A DNA stretch of 5,639 nucleotides from NCBI GenBank assembly GCA_007135635.1, contig SLIO01000070.1:1-5639 (forward strand), written 5' to 3'. Shown piece after piece: positions 5,294-5,639 of this stretch; positions within the stretch are counted from its first letter, which is position 1; each line of letters begins with the position of its first letter. A program made the translations under genes and the position numbers. The notes below the pieces were generated by a model, which made no database searches, was not told where the DNA came from, and was given only the letters and a program-made list of their open reading frames with translations. The DNA comes from Methylomicrobium sp. (GTDB taxonomy: Bacteria; Pseudomonadota; Gammaproteobacteria; Methylococcales; Methylomonadaceae).

Positions 5294-5639
5294 ATGCTGC
5301 TGATGAACATAAAATCTAAAACTATCGGTGTAAAAGCAGTTTTGTCGGCGTTTGCCATATTCTTGAGTGCTTGCGATATCTCGCAATTAAATAATCCGTA
5401 TTCGAAAAAAGACGCTGATTTGGCGGTGCTTTATTCGGCATTTACCGAGCGGCCGAAGCATCTGGATCCGGCGATTTCCTATAGTGCCAACGAATATACG
5501 TTTCTCGGACAGATTTATGAGCCGCCATTTCAATATCACTACCTCAAAAGGCCCTATGAACTGGTTCCGTTGACTGCGATGCAAATGCCGGAGGTTATTT
5601 ATCTTGATGTCGAGGGTAAGCCATTACCTGAAAATGCTG
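5294..5639 (+). CDS. family 5 solute-binding lipoprotein of an ABC (peptide-type) transporter, 3' truncated by window
   Basis: The frame is open from 5243 to the end of the window. It encodes a lipoprotein signal peptide: a basic start (NIKSKTIGVK), a hydrophobic core (AVLSAFAIF) and the lipobox LSAC, with Cys expected to be lipidated after cleavage by signal peptidase II. After it, residues reading AVLYSAFTERPKHLDPA and FLGQIYEPPFQYHYLKRPYE are typical of the SBP_bac_5 (OppA/DppA/YejA-like) family, which captures oligopeptides or similar solutes in the periplasm. About 115 codons are visible of a protein that usually exceeds 500 residues. The start is uncertain: in-frame ATGs occur at 5270, 5288, 5294 and 5303, and only a weak GGA precedes 5294; 5303 gives the most compact signal peptide. 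In Pseudomonas a peptide transporter operon follows fabI (from memory), which supports this reading. The exact substrate cannot be told. Confidence 0.85.
   Translation, partial: MLLMNIKSKTIGVKAVLSAFAIFLSACDISQLNNPYSKKDADLAVLYSAFTERPKHLDPAISYSANEYTFLGQIYEPPFQYHYLKRPYELVPLTAMQMPEVIYLDVEGKPLPENA

Overview
The window looks like a chromosomal housekeeping segment from a gammaproteobacterium of moderate GC content. The order lon - hupB - tRNA-Val - tRNA-Asp - ppiD - (fabI, opposite strand) - ABC-transporter binding protein matches, from memory, the lon-hupB-ppiD neighbourhood of Escherichia coli and the longer lon-hupB-ppiD-fabI-peptide transporter run of Pseudomonas. The protein style and the palindromic intergenic repeats suggest a Methylococcales-type methanotroph (Methylomonas/Methylobacter relatives). 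That placement is an inference and was not tested by any search.

Layout: (1) 1-1223 is the C-terminal half of the ATP-dependent protease Lon, cut by the window edge. (2) 1224-1404 holds a strong-looking sigma70 promoter and a structured leader for hupB. (3) hupB (1405-1677) is followed after only 13 bases by tRNA-Val(UAC) and tRNA-Asp(GUC), then a strong intrinsic terminator (1857-1894). (4) 1895-2302 has no convincing gene. It holds a hairpin-rich repeat cluster with a 48-base tandem duplication. (5) ppiD (2303-4165) encodes a periplasmic, membrane-anchored SurA/parvulin-type folding factor. (6) 4166-4427 holds a probable bidirectional terminator and a roughly 170-base foldback element whose right end touches the fabI stop codon. 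(7) fabI (4428-5210, minus strand) encodes enoyl-ACP reductase. (8) A divergent lipoprotein gene for a family 5 solute-binding protein starts near 5294 and runs off the window.

Functionally, Lon, HU and PpiD are the classic proteostasis and nucleoid group. Lon degrades damaged proteins, HU compacts DNA, and PpiD helps outer-membrane and secreted proteins at the Sec exit. FabI completes fatty-acid elongation. The coding content is ordinary. The unusual content is between the genes: a hupB/tRNA cotranscription arrangement, a hupB mRNA predicted to begin with a stem-loop, and two different palindromic repeat elements flanking ppiD that share the 12-mer TACATGGACGTA on opposite strands. I found no evidence of a new defence or metabolic system.
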